A stretch of DNA of 64,000 nucleotides, from contig CM057149.1 in the NCBI GenBank assembly GCA_029964075.1, positions 26,922,197-26,986,196 on the forward strand, in the 5' to 3' direction. A model generated the notes under the pieces. That model was not told where the DNA came from and searched no databases. It saw nothing but the letters and a program-made list of their open reading frames with translations. Positions 25,201 to 37,259 of this stretch are shown one piece after another. The position numbers were made by a program, and so were the translations under genes. Each line of letters begins with the position of its first letter. Positions within the stretch are counted from its first letter, which is position 1. The stretch comes from Patiria pectinifera (Eukaryota > Echinodermata > Asteroidea > Valvatida > Asterinidae).

Positions 25201-28200
25201 TCACAAGCAGGGGCCTAATCGAGCCCGAAGCTGCACGGAGCTAAGAGTGGGTTTCATTTTCATATGAAAATCCGAATTGTGGCAACACGACAATAACGTA
25301 TTTTTGAAAACGAAAACAAAATTAACCCATTCCTTTTAGGCCTAAACCAAATTATCGTAACGATCCAATAAGTCTCCACCACCAGTAATATTTGCAGCGC
25401 TGCCTGCATATAAAGTCATGCAATTCTTGTCCGTGTATGAACCTGTATTATATTATCTGCAGGATCGTGGTGGCTTCCAAGTCTTCCATGTGGGACTGAT
25501 GACTGGATCCAGGTGGATTTGGGTGCCTACACTCTCGTCACTGGCGTCGTAATGAAGGGGTACAGTACCGGCTACCATATCCGAACCTTCACGGTACGGT
25601 ATAGTATGACTGGTGAGTCGGATGATTGGCAGAGCTTAACCGACACGGACGGGCAAACCATTGAGGTAAGTAGGCGACAGTGATGGAATAGATCTATGAG
25701 GGAGGGTTTCTTCGATGACAACTTTACTTAAAGCATTGTCATGGACCCCTATTACCTTCGGAAAACGTGGGTACTTGCAGCCTAGTCAGCAATTTACTTT
25801 CTGACAATACTTTATGGTTCGATTTTGACGCCAAAAGTAACTTTAATGTTGTCAGTTTGTTGGTTTAACTCGGTTCCTAACGGGTTTCGTAGCCATCGGC
25901 TATAAGTATTTGTTCAGTAATTAGTCTGAAGCCATCCAATTGGGCCTAAATTGAATAATTGAAATGACAATAAGTTTTATCATAGGTGGGGGTTAAGGTG
26001 GTATTCCCCCCCCCCCCAATATTTTGTAAAGACTGCCCTTTTCCATTCAAGTGCCCTGTTTTCACTAGTGTTACCCCCCCCCCCCCCGCAAATATTTTTA
26101 AAGGGTGACTTTTTTAACAAGTGCCTTTTAAAAAAAACTTTAAAAATAAAGATAAAGTGCCTTTTTTGTACTTGGAATTTTGCGCCTGTGTCACCCTGAA
26201 AACGCCATCTACTGTCCGATATTGTGTATGATCGTCCGGTTTGAACAGCGCCCCCATTGGAAGATAGTACCTCACCCCCACCCATCACCCACCACCCCCA
26301 TGATCTGTTCAATTCAAGACAGCCCCAGGCAACTATCTTCAACCTTAGTTTACTTTCAGTTTTCACGCCTATATACACGGTACTGGCATAATGTAAACTA
26401 GACAACGAATACTTTCGATACAATTTGAAAATAGTGTAATGATCTTTTGATGATTCATTTCTTGTTTCAGTTGGAGGGTAACAATGGATCAGGTGAAGCA
26501 GTAACTGTCACCTTCCCTGTGACACTGATGACCAGATTCGTCCGCATATATCCAGCTACCTGGAGTCATCGCGAGTGTTATTTAAATTTGGAAGTGCTAG
26601 GATGCCGAGGTAATTTCAAACTTTTGTTGTGTCACTAATTCGTGTGAATGATGAAATGAAGATGATTGGAAGCTTTTCGAATCAAGTGTGTTCGTTCAAT
26701 TGTGAATGAATCATGAAATCAGCTCATGCGTTATGAAAAATTTCTTTCATGTACACAAAAATATACCCCTCATACGGAAGACGGATAGTGCCACTCAATA
26801 AGTCTGAATATATTTTGTGTACGTGTGAAAAAAAAACTATACAGCGGCTGCCACTTATTATGTGGCGGCCGCCACTTATTATCTTGCGGCCGCCACTTAT
26901 TATCTTGCGGTCGCCCCTTATTAAATGACGGCCGCCACTTATTATCTTGCGGTTTCATTTACACGCATTCAGCATAGCAGTTTTTCCCCTAATTCAGATT
27001 AAAATATGATTTGGAGAGTGATTCTTGATGTAAGACATCATTATGTCCCGAACAAAATTGAATCTGATGGGAACTTTTGAATTGTGAACTTTTGACGTTT
27101 GACATGTACATGTAATATATAATTTTTTGAAAATATAATAGTTGTCTGTTTGTGTTGGATGTCTAATTATAACCCAAACACAAACCAATACAAGATTTGT
27201 TTACAATTCAGCGTGCACATTTTTATTGAGTGGCAATATCCGTCTTCTGTACCCTCAAAAAAAAAAAAAAAACAAACGAAGCATAACAAAACACTTCTTA
27301 AAATGAAACGGCGCTTGTATCCATTTATGCATGGTGCTGGCCTATAAGCACCTTCGTATCCCAAAAGCACAACCATTCTCATAAAATCAATTCTGATGAT
27401 AGAAACAAAGAAAAATACATCATCCGTTATGATCCGTCACAACTTACAGTGTTTTAAACTTGTGTGTATACAAGAGATATGTACTGAATTTTAAATTCCA
27501 TTGTTTTAAAGACTAAACGCTTCTGATTAATTATAATTGTTTTATCTGAAATTAAAATTCAAAGAAGCCTTATCGACCTTATGCGTTAAGGCGGAGTTAA
27601 AGCGCAGTGGTTGTGTATGTACATTCATTGTTACTAAATTCAAACAACAAACACCCTCTGAGATACCCGCACCGCATAAGGTCTACAGTATACATTTCTT
27701 CAACAACCCATTAGGTTGAACATCGTTCGATCTCTGTGCCCTTTTAGCATTTTGGATTGATGAGAAAGGTTGATCCTTGGTGTTATAAATGGCTCAAACA
27801 AAGCGATTGTAAGGGCTGATTGGTGATTCTGATTTTTCCATCGGTAAAACATCTCTCATTGGTCTGTTGTTCACTGACGCATCAGACACAACCCACTCCT
27901 ACCACCATAAAGTATAGTCCTATATGCAAATTTAATATTGCTTTCTTACGCCCGATAAGACTTGGACAGCATGCTTCGCCTAGTGGACGGTGATGGAAAA
28001 CGCTCCGGTCGAGTTGAAATCTACCACGACGATGCTTGGGGTGCGATATGCGACAACGGCTGGGACATGAAAGAGGCCAGCATCGTGTGTCATCAGCTCG
28101 GCTTCTTAGAAGCAGAGGAAGCCACCAGCGTGTCCTTGGAGGAGAGTGAGGAGGAAGTACCCATCGTGATGAACCGAGTTTCCTGCAAAGGGTCTGAGAG

Positions 28201-30430
28201 GCGCCTGGTCGACTGCCCGTTTGTCTGTAGCAGCATCCAGCAGTGTAACAGCTCACACGTAGCTGGAGTGACATGCAAACCCAGTAAGGAGGTTTTTGTT
28301 AATAGTGAACACTCAAACGTGTCCTTATACAAATTTCCACACTACCTGAAGGATTTTACAAAAGTTGCAGTCGTCTTCCCCTATTTGTTTGTGTGCTTAG
28401 AAATGAAAGCTATACACGGTGAGTAATAACAAAAAGGAAACCCAATTGACAGGACCAATTTTTGAATGGAGTGTTGCCTGTAGCACTTTCAAAATCTACG
28501 ATAGGAGAGCCCAACCAATGAGCTTTTTCCTTTAATACAAGAATCATTCCAATAACTCATGTACTTTTCAAGTTACGAAATTTTGAACACAAACATCGTT
28601 TGTGTTCAACGGTTCTTTCAGCAAAACGAAAACAATTCACATGCATCCCTACGAGAATTGCTTTCGTTTTGCTGAAAGAACACTTACTTGTTTGTGATCA
28701 GTGGACTTTACTTTAAATACTTTAAAACAGTATTTGTGTTCAAATGTCCGTACTTAAAAAGGACAATTGATTTGAATGATTCTTGTACTAAAAGAAAGCT
28801 TAATTACTGGGCTTTCATAGCCTACATTTGGAAGTGCTACACGCAAAACTTCATTCAAAAATTGGTCCTGCCATTTGGGTTTCGTTATTGTTCTGACTCA
28901 CCCTGTATAGGCCTATATTGGGGGTTCTAGATTTTGTGCATGAACAACGCCCTCCTCATCAGAACATGCTTGCCAGTTTCTACATCGGTCATTCAATACA
29001 ATTAAGTGTGGCATAATTCCTGTCCCTGTTACCTTCGAACTTTGTAATTTGTCATACGATTGTCATTAAAAACGGCTACAAACTATTTTTTTTCTGGTTG
29101 GATATGTCGTTTGCTTCACATGATCACTCTTTGAGGAATAGTACAATTTATATAAGGAATGAATCCAAAATTACAAAATCATGGATGTCAGATGTAACAG
29201 GAACAGAAAAAATATAGTTGTTCGTAACACAGCTGGTGTGTTGCATTATGATTGGTAACACCAAAGATCGACAAGAGGGTTTCGTTCTTAGTAGAAAAAC
29301 ACACTGCGTAGTTTGTATCAATAAGTCGACGCGGTTTAAATTGTCAGGTTTTATATAATTTCGTAGCTTCTTCCTGGAAATGGTTTCCCGTGTCACTCAT
29401 TTCATTAATTTAAGGCTGATTCACGAAATGCAAGTCATATTGCCCCAAAATATATCTTCCCATAAAGCATATATCTTCCGGATTAACACTAGAAATCAAT
29501 TTTTAACCACAGACATCATTCGGTTGGTCGGCGGTTCGAACCACACCAATGGCCGCGTCGAACTTTACCAAGGCAACGCATGGGGCACCCTCTGCGATAC
29601 CGACTGGGATGTGACGGATGCCGAGGTGGTCTGCCATCAGCTGGGCTTCTCGGGCGCAGTGGAGGCCAAGTCCGGCGCCCATTTCGGCCAAGGGGAAGGC
29701 CCCGTGTACATGGACGGCCTCGCGTGCGATGGGTCGGAGAGTAAGATCTCCGAATGCCCCTCGTTTTGCTGGGAGGAGGTCGCATGTAACCACACCCACG
29801 ATGCCGGTGTGGTCTGCCGCCAAGGTGAGAACTCCTTCCCCTTATTCACAGAATCGGCTGAATATGAGTCAGGCTAGGACCTTCCGGTTGTATAGAGACA
29901 GTTTGACAACTTAAAGTTTGTTTTAAAAATCTACTAGGCAAACAAAACATTTCAGGTTGAATTGAAAGTGAGGCTGACAATCTGTGGCCATTTGGAAGGC
30001 TTCTTGCGTAATAGCAGCCTCCGTGTAGTAACGAGGCAAGAGTGTCTATATTTTACCCTGCAGCCTCGCTTTTGTAACAATTTCCAATAACGTGCAAATA
30101 GCGAATAGCTAGCTGCATTTCTATTGAAGCGAATTGCAGTTGATTTCCCAAGCAGTTTTTATTTAGTTGTCGGCAGCTTCCATTTTTCTTTTGAGAGTAT
30201 TTTTTAATAGCTTTAAGCCTATATAGGTAATTGAATTCCAAACAGTGGTAACAATTGCACAAGTTTTGCGCTCTTAAACCCCCCCCCCCCCACCCCCACA
30301 AAACATTAAAATGCCATCAGTGAAAGCCATATAGGCGTTTCTTCAGGGTTGTAACATTTGCAAGTATTTCCTGTTTCTTTCAGATGACGTGGAAACTGTT
30401 ACCGTGAGTGACACAATCCCTCTTGAGTAA
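19270..30430 (+). CDS. Gene A: secreted FA58C (discoidin) - SRCR - SRCR protein, 8 exons
   Basis: Exons: 19270-19318, 24486-24533, 24824-24943, 25463-25665, 26471-26609, 27960-28283, 29513-29824, 30384-30430 (stop TAA). All are GT-AG, giving 413 residues. Residues 1-16 are a hydrophobic signal peptide, followed by an acidic linker (PHPLEEE). FA58C spans 33-187 (GPLGMESGAIPDSGITASS, WIQVDLG, RIYP, ending EVLGC). SRCR1 is about 191-294 and SRCR2 296-398; each SRCR is one phase 1-1 exon. The tail is 14 residues. FA58C domains bind lipids, glycans or proteins, and SRCR domains bind microbial or host ligands. A secreted recognition or adhesion role is inferred; no TM or GPI signal is seen. Each SRCR has seven cysteines, one more than the common six. 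GTGAGT inside the last exon (30404) could be a donor to a longer form. Confidence 0.9.
20002..20722 (-). mobile_element. tRNA-derived SINE interrupted by a MITE
   Basis: Read on the minus strand: A box near 20709-20719, B box GGTTCGAATCC (20668-20678), CTCTTGAGCAAGGCACTTGC, then after the interruption at 20286-20616 the body GGATGGGACGTAAAGCC and GTGCGCTATATAAGACTCC, ending in (ATT)n at about 20010. Gene B has no such insertion at the matching place (about 43755), so it arrived after the gene duplication. Confidence 0.8.
20286..20608. mobile_element. hAT-like MITE (CAAGGGCGGATCC family), intact copy in a SINE
   Basis: The terminal inverted repeats CAAGGGCGGATCCAG / CTGGATCCGCCCTGG (one change) are flanked by perfect 8-bp duplications ATCCGAAG (20278-20285, 20609-20616). 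Landmarks of the 323-bp interior are GGGCCCGCTTAAGGGCCCCG, GATGCTCTGTGGTGCGATCTG, TGACCACTTTAACCA and CTGCCTTTATTGCGATGTCAC. No transposase is encoded, so it depends on a partner elsewhere. Other copies: 38391, 51624, 55705, 59056, 62627, fragment near 60800. Confidence 0.92.
20723..20822 (+). repeat. Short tandem repeat, about 23-bp unit
   Basis: ACATCAAAGAGAAGGTTCAC and variants recur four times, beside the SINE end. Confidence 0.75.
21925..22105. mobile_element. hAT-like MITE (CAGTGGCG family)
   Basis: The ends CAGTGGCGAAGCCA / TGGCTACGCCACAG (12 of 14 paired) are flanked by perfect 8-bp duplications GATATAAT (21917-21924, 22106-22113). The 181-bp interior is poly-G rich and shares sequence with 18492-18710. 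It lies in intron 1 of gene A. Confidence 0.9.
22823..23127 (+). repeat. Fourteen-unit tandem array of a hairpin-forming ATTGCG..CGCAAT repeat
   Basis: About fourteen units of 21-25 bp have the core ATTGCGTTATTTCGCAAT, each a 6-bp stem (ATTGCG/CGCAAT) around TTATTT. Spacers vary among TACATTT, ACT, AAGT and ACAA. It lies in intron 1 of gene A. The equivalent intron of gene B lacks it. Confidence 0.92.
26775..27249. mobile_element. TIR element carrying an internal NotI-type minisatellite
   Basis: Inverted ends of about 22-25 bp (CGGAAGACGGATAGTGCCAC and its near complement ending at 27249) enclose six units of a roughly 21-bp repeat, GCGGCCGCCACTTATTATCTT, at about 26842-26954. Gene B lacks the element at the matching spot (about 50525), so it is a post-duplication insertion. 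The target duplication is unclear (TACCC..CTC on both sides). Confidence 0.65.
28415..28905. mobile_element. 491-bp foldback transposon in gene A intron
   Basis: The ends CACGGTGAGT / ACTCACCCTG lie between TATA repeats (28411-28414, 28906-28909). The two halves are inverted copies over almost the whole length; the inner perfect arms are 28612-28631 and 28662-28681. Gene B shows the empty site near 53677 (GAAAGC then GGCCTAT), so the insertion is younger than the duplication. The TA/TATA target would fit Tc1/mariner-like elements; no transposase is present. Confidence 0.8.
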
Positions 30431-33400
30431 AATAGTTCACCTGATGACGACTCCAATTCAACAACATCGACTTGTTTGCTGTGTTTGGCCTAATCTTTGG
30501 CTTACGCATGGATATAAAGATATATAGGCTTTAAGGTAGAAAATAAATGAGCATTAAAGCATGCATAACCGTAAGAAATTGCCGGAATATGTTAAATTCA
30601 CAAAATTTCAATATCTAGTGTTATGGCAACGCCAGTCTGTACAACACAGTGATTGACTATTTTGGGAAACTCATGAAAATGAACTGCAAACACTTCAGAC
30701 AAAACTTTTGCTCAGATTAGACTAAAACAGGATCTTGAAATTATTATAAAGATTCTTGAACAAACGTCATTCTGGGGAAAAAATACGGTGCAACGTTGGA
30801 AGATTCTAGATGCATCAAACAATCAATTTGTCAGAAAAAATATTGTACACGATTTCTCTCAAGCAGATTGAAACTTAGAACGAAAGGCTATACTAAATAT
30901 TACATCAGTGCCGTCGCGATGGAGGGGGGGTGACAGCAAACCCTATACCAATCCCCCCCCCCCCCCAAAAAAAACTAAAGACTAATGAGGGAGACAAAAT
31001 AAACGAAGATGCCTAATGGCACAATTAGAAATACGTGAAAGTAAACTGGCATAAGAAACAATCTGGAAAGGAACTCAAATGCAGCGACACCACCCAACCC
31101 CTGCACCCCAATTCGCTTTTCAAATATTTCACGGCTGGTCCTGGCCAGATATTGCAGTGAAAAAACTCCATACCCGCTAATATTACCCCAATGAAATTGC
31201 GACGGTGTCCCATTTTCATAGTTTTCATAATTTTATTATTTCGCTGTGATGCACTTTTGTGATGCACTAAGACCAGCAACTCGTCGACTTCAAAGTTAGC
31301 TTCCTTAAATGAACTTCCAAATTATTTTACATTCCAGTAAAGGTAAAATGTTGTGATTGCACAGAAACAGTTTTAAAACCCAACAAATCCAAAGTTTGGG
31401 TCTCTAAGCATTTGGTTCATAATTAAAAACAAACGCGAAGGGGGTGTCCATTTTGTAACTGTTCTCTAAAGTAAGCAATTTTCAACCAGAAGATTTCAAT
31501 TCAAAGGACGCTCTGGACTTCGGTAAAACAGTCAACCACGTCCAATTAATGGATGTTTTTTTAAATGACGAGTTTCAGGAGCATTATCTTTTCTTGAATC
31601 TGAGTTTATTCCAAGACTGCATAAAATTCGACATTACAAAGTTTAGGTTTCAATTCAATATAGGCGTTCTACATTGACACAAAAACAATTACGAGGTAAT
31701 AGTTAAATGAAGCATCCTCAAGTTTGCATGTTATCTTATTGATAGTGAAAAATGTATCGTATAAAATTGCATATACTTATACATATTTAAATCAGTTAAA
31801 ATGTATCACATAAAATTGCATAGTACGTATTAATATTTTTAGTATTTAATTGGGCAGTTTATACACACCCTTCTTCGTGGAATGTGGAAATGATTGTCAG
31901 TTAATGACTTCACATACTTTATTACCAAAATTCAGGCCTAGTCCAATGCGTTTTGAATCCAAAAGATTTCAAATATTTACCTACATGGCAAAAAAAAGCA
32001 TTTTCATAAGAATTTACAATCCTCTGCAACCAAGATATGCGAAATGTTCATTGTCAAATGCATCAAAAGTTCGTAATGTTCACAAAAGTGAAACAAGTAA
32101 CACTTGATTTATAAAGTTAAAGTTGAATACCATGTACAGCTTTGACAGTAGTCAGTATATTTCAGTTAAGAAAGTGCTAGTTTCTGATCACAATTTTCCA
32201 TGCGTTTTACTATAACTAAAATATAATTCTTATTGCATTGGATTTTTGGGCGTGGTTTGATGCGGGGAAGTCCGTCTGTCTTTCATAACTTTCAACTTTT
32301 GTGAACAGGAAATTTCTTCCAATCAAAAATCGGACTTCTTAACCACTAAACAAGTTCTCAACAACTGGCCTATGAAGCCCACTGAATTTTCAGGAACAAT
32401 TAAAAATGTCCCAAAAAGTTCTTTTGATTTTTCCATCCCCAGGTTATTGACCTGGAACCACGCCCATTGATATATTTTTGCTTCTAGATAGACTTAGATA
32501 GAATGCTATATGTGTTTATTTACTGCATCATTATTGACTATACTTGCATGATGTATAACTAATCTAAATGCGATCATACAATGCGATTCATTTGTAGTTT
32601 CTCAGAGAAATTGCAATGTTTGTGCTAGCGAGCAAACTTCTGTTGTCCATGGCGACTGGTATGGGCTCCGTGCGCAAACAAGAGAGGGCGCTTTTTGACC
32701 ACTTGCGACAGCCCCGTGGACGGGACACACCGCGCACGCGTGCTGTACGTTTGCAAAGTACGCTCAGCTATGAAATGTACGTTCACAAAGCCATAGCGTC
32801 CTGGCGTGAGCGCCGGCCGGGCGTCGTCAGCAATGCGTTCCAGTGTCTCTCCCAGTGGTATTCCCCAAGTCTCCTTTTCTTACCGTAGAGGGGGTACTTG
32901 TGCACGGAGCCCATAACACAGGATGTCAACTGTTGTCCAGTTGGTACAAAATTCAGTATCATTATATCGCAAATTTTCTGGTAGATTACGACAAACTCAT
33001 GAAAATGGACTAAGGAAGCACTTCAACAACCGATTGAACTTAAATATCAATGAACAGTTGCAAATATACAATGTCTTGTGACATATTTCAAACGCATTCT
33101 AGGTGAAATTTGCGTGCTATACATATATGACAATAAAAAAGCATCCAAAGGCAAACAAATGTTTCCTGAATATACATCACTTTCCAATTTTTATTGCATA
33201 AACTATTTGGAAGCTTGTGTACAATCACCTCTTCGACTATCAGCAATATAAACTAATTTATTGGTTAAAAAAAAAAAACTTTATAGAAAAACCTCCATAT
33301 TTTGTTCAGTGATCCAAACAACATACAAGCACATGTTTGAGAGTATTTCATATATATTAACCCTATCAAGATTCTATTCTAAAGACAAACGCCGTGAGAA

Positions 33401-33490
33401 AATTAACTTGATTAACAGATAATCAAGACACACTTGTGTGTAAAATCCAAGTAATCATGTTTTTGGTTATTGCAATGCATAGTACATCAT
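30431..33490. other. 3' flank of gene A, duplicated at 55105-58200
   Basis: No gene is recognised. AATAAA at 30542-30547 is a possible poly(A) signal for gene A. A poly-C block stands at 30953-30967. The same non-coding sequence follows gene B in the same order, so this is part of the segmental duplication. Confidence 0.65.
32657..32914. repeat. GC-rich segment with inverted ends TATGGGCTCCGTGC
   Basis: TATGGGCTCCGTGCGCA and its inverted copy (GTGCACGGAGCCCATA) bound 258 bp that are much more GC- and CpG-rich than the surroundings. The counterpart is at about 57282-57547, so the insertion predates the duplication. The plus-strand open frame here is stopped in the counterpart, so it is probably not coding. 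Confidence 0.5.
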
Positions 33491-33716
33491 TCAGATGTCG
33501 TTATCATCCATTGATTTGAGTACGCCGAACCTGTTGCTGGATTCGACAGCAGGAACGCTACTGACGGGGCGTTTCTGGTGTCTCCTAGGCGGGTAGATAT
33601 CATCAGGTTTCTTAGGGTAGCGGCCCGGTTCATGCCACCACGCCGATGTATGAAGCACCTTTGGCTGTACGGGCCGGGGGCATGAAGGTCCCCAAGCACG
33701 GCCTGGATTTGGCTTC
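33491..33716 (-). pseudogene. Truncated terminal exon of a minus-strand gene (copy A)
   Basis: The minus strand reads ...WWHEPGRYPKKPDDIYPPRR, then ...VESSNRFGVLKSMDDNDI and stop (33491-33493). It matches the 3' part of the exon at 58201-58712 until 33716, where homology ends abruptly at the edge of the segmental duplication. The 5' part of the exon is absent here. The gene is not recognised. Confidence 0.5.
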
Positions 33717-34850
33717 ACATTTGCAGAAAACATTTCCAATGAAGGCAATTAGGAATCAATTCGGGCAATTCACACTGCAATGCGCCACCAACAGTTTGCC
33801 ATGAATTAAATGAATATCATTCTGTGCGCTCTGGGATTAGTACATTTACACGGCTTGCCTCGTCTCGGTTTTTGTGCAGTACCGTCGATTCCTAATTTAG
33901 TTTTCTGAGCAGCAATGTGCATTAATTTTTATGTTAGACTCACCGAGATGAAACTACGCGGTTTCGACAAGAAGATGGTCTCTGCCGCAGGACTGGGTTC
34001 TTATGAACAGCGCCCTCCGGAAATATGTCTCAGCCATTATCCTGTCAAACCTGCCCCTTCCTCCCCCTCTCCCAAGGAAAGTGCGGGCAATGAAAACATT
34101 TTAGAGATTGAATGAATATGATTGCTAAATACATTTCATATGTCGTCGTGTTCAGAAACTGCAGCAGGATTTCAATAGGAACCTGTGAAACCTTTTTTTT
34201 TACAAAAGAAATAATTTTAAATCCAGGATTTAGCAAGTAAGGTGGGGTGGCTAAGGTCTTGAAGTTAACACACACAGAGACAACACACCTTAAAGATAAT
34301 AGACGCCATTTACCGAAAAAAAATGTTTCGCTGATTCGAGAAACATCAATAAAATAAATCTAAAGCACTCTAATAAAAATAATAACCCGTAGAAATTTCA
34401 TCTAAGTAGATTTCACACTTTGGAGACAACTCTAAAATTGCATTTTCATTTTTCTCCACGCTAAGCAAGCTTTCCGTTGTAAGTCCTCCTTTCCAAAATG
34501 TTCATTAATACGTTTTGACTTGCGCCCTCTTGTGGTTTGATCCCCAGTTTGTCGCTTGAGGAAATAATTCACAGATGTCACATATAATATAACCGATTTT
34601 TATTTTCGCAATGGTTTGGTCTTAACCAATCATTCGAAAATGATGGTGTTTTACTGAAAATGACAGCATACAATGCGCAACGAGTTTAATGTCACAGTAT
34701 GCTTGATCCTATTTTTTTAAATATACACGATTAGAATGTTTTATAATGTTTTGTCCATTTCGTTTTGAAATATCTGCAAATGTCTATTACCAGTTGTGCT
34801 CATTGAGAAGTCGTCACATGTATGCACAGGAACTATCTGCTAAAATAAAG
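33717..34850. other. Unique spacer between the duplication edge and array B
   Basis: No gene is seen. At about 33770-33808 is a lone end (GGGCAATTCACACTGC..GCGCCACCAACAGTTTGCC) of the TIR family complete at 45216-45571. Confidence 0.55.
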
Positions 34851-36475
34851 ATAAAGTTCAGAGGTTAACATATATACCAAGTAGAGGCTTCCTGTATTAC
34901 GGCCTTGGTATGTACCCTGCATGGAGCCTTGATGTCAACGACCATTAATAAGTGCATTTATAATCGATACCATCTTTATTTTACTTCCTCCTCTTTAGTA
35001 GGGGAAAAAAAACGAAATTACCAGGATACCGGCAGTTTCGATGGTGTCCTTGTTATTTTTTCGAAGCCATGGGATGTCATGGTTAAGCAGACATTTATGG
35101 AAATTGTGGCGTGATCAAACCGAAAGAATACAAAGGGACAGAGAATTAATGACTGCAATTGTTTGGTTGTGCCACAACAGATGCTAAATGACGTCTGCTC
35201 GTTCGTCGCATTCAATGACGGACCTAGGCCATATGTATGAGTTTTTACATGAGTACAAACATGCTCGTACAACACATCAAACAGATTGTTCAAGACCCCC
35301 CCCCCCTAGATTTTCTCTAAGCTACTGGACATCCCCCTATATATCCACATGGGTTGATATTTAAGATATCGCGATTTTCACCATGATATTACCAAAGAGA
35401 AATAGAGTTCAGATATTGGTCTGCTAAATATTTCATTTCGTAATCTTTCCCTCTTTATTACTTAGTTGTACGTTGTGTATTTTGATTTTTGTAACAGGTT
35501 TTTAATGTAATATTAGTGTTTTAATATAATTGTGATGCCAATGGAATTTTCTAAGATGCGGACAATAAAGAATCAATATCATTATAATTATCATTAAATG
35601 GTACCTTAAGGAGACATGTTATCGTCATTCTTTCGAACACAGGTAGACATCTGACATTATGGAGACATTTTGATGTCTCCCTAATGTCACAGCCCCCCCC
35701 CCCCCTTTAGAGGCAAAATTGTATTGTCGCAACCGGGTTATATTTCATGCTCCTAATCAGTAAACATACCGTAACTCTTTGTTGACGAGAAATTTCTGCT
35801 GATGGGTATAGCGAATTTGAGTACTAAAATTAATAACTTTATAAGTACATTAAATGATAACATATTTACTCGTTCACTTGTTAACTGAAATTGTTATTGT
35901 ACTTAATCGTGTCGGCAGATAAAGAGATAACATTTTAACGGGCTAAATATCTACGAAGCAGGTAGTTTCTGTTTATAGGGAGCTGGAATATTTACCCTGG
36001 ATCATTAACGAGTGCGTGTGACTGTTAATATTTTGTTTTTACTTCTTTCTCTTTTTTGTGTAAGTCATATGGGAAAACAAACGTAACTACCAGGGTATTG
36101 AGTACGGGATCGATCTCATTATTCGTTTTGAAGAGCTGGAGTGTCAAATCGAAACATGTGGCTTGATCGCCACTTAGCTAGAGATGTCTCTGCAAACAGA
36201 TGAACAGAGAAAGGCAATGCTCCAAATCGAAACATGTGGCTTGATCACCACTTAGTTAGAGATGTCTCTGCAAACAGATGAACAGAGAAAGGCAATGCTC
36301 CAAAGGCACATCCGTTCAAACATTGCTGTTATGGTGACCAGCCTCTCGTATACAGATTGGCCACCGTGATTTTGACCACTAAAGTCCCTTTAAAGGCATT
36401 ACGAACCATTGCTTTTCATCAAGTTTTGTTCCCTGCCAATATAGGCTCAAAATAAAGGTCACGCAGTGAGCTTCA
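34850..36475 (+). repeat. Promoter-like repeat array B, first part
   Basis: Units carry GAGGTTAACATATATACCAAGTAGAGGCTTCCTGTATT, the GTGGCGTGATCA motif (35106, variants near 36160 and 36236), CAAATCGAAACATGTGGCTTG and GGTGACCAGCCTCTCGTATAC. A 76-bp stretch around 36150-36300 is duplicated in tandem. The segment 34860-35300 recurs at 39990-40460 with high similarity. Confidence 0.75.
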
Positions 36476-37110
36476 GAAAGTAGAGGACTATAGGCTGGCC
36501 CTTCTGGGACCAGCGTATTGTAGTGATTGTATACAATGAAGACTGTCAGTGACTGAGACGATCAGTCAGTCAGTCAGTCAGTCATGTGCAAAGAGGACTA
36601 TAGGCTGGCCCCTCTGGGACCAGCATAAAGGCGACATCTGTCTGACATTCCTTCCTGTATTTTATATGATACAACAATGAATACTGTCGGGGAGTCAGTC
36701 AGTCAGTCAGTCAGTCAGGTGCAAAGAGGACTATAGGTTGGCCCCTCTGGGACCAGCATAAAAGTGACATCTGTCTGACATTCCTTCCTGTATTGTAATG
36801 ATACTACAATGACGACTGTCAGTCAGTAAGTCGGGGAGTCAGTCAGTCGGGGAGTCAGTCGGGGAGTCAGTTAGTCAGTCATGTGCAAAGATGACTATAG
36901 GCTGGCCCCTCTGGGACCAGCATAAAGGCGACATCTGTCTGGCATTTCTTCCTGTGTTGAAATGATTCTACAATGAAGACTGTCAGTCACTCAGTCAGTC
37001 AGTCAGTCAGGTGCAAAGAGGACTATAGGCTGGCCCCTCTGGGACCAGCATAAAGGCGACATCTATCTGACATTGCCTCCAGTATTGTAATGATACTACA
37101 ATCAAGACAA
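36476..37110 (+). repeat. Five-unit tandem repeat with (CAGT)n spacers
   Basis: Units of about 115-160 bp start near 36483, 36596, 36727, 36890 and 37018. Each holds GACTATAGGCTGGCCCCTCT, GGGACCAGCATAAAGGCGAC, ATCTGTCTGACATTCCTTCC and a GATACTACAATGAAGAC segment, then a variable run of AGTC repeats. GCTGG..CCC..GGG..CCAGC can form a strong hairpin. Other units: 61471-61560, 63641-63870, a worn one at 16785. Confidence 0.9.
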
Positions 37111-37259
37111 TATCATCATTTAGCTTGTCCACTGAAATGACACATTAAGATTGACATTGAAATTAATAGCATCCTGGGAGTTTATTTTCAAGAAAATTTA
37201 TAGATATTCTTATAATAGGAATTGGAACGTGCACATGACTGAGTTGTTTATTCATTGTT

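Noticed and set aside
29503..29823. Minus-strand open frames of up to 106 codons opposite the SRCR2 exons (also 54277-54538)
   Set aside because: They are reverse-strand shadows of a GC-rich, well-supported SRCR exon.
32616..32888. 90-codon plus-strand open frame in the gene A flank
   Set aside because: The counterpart near 57241 has an early in-frame stop (TGA after EPR), and the GC-rich core looks like an old repeat with inverted ends.
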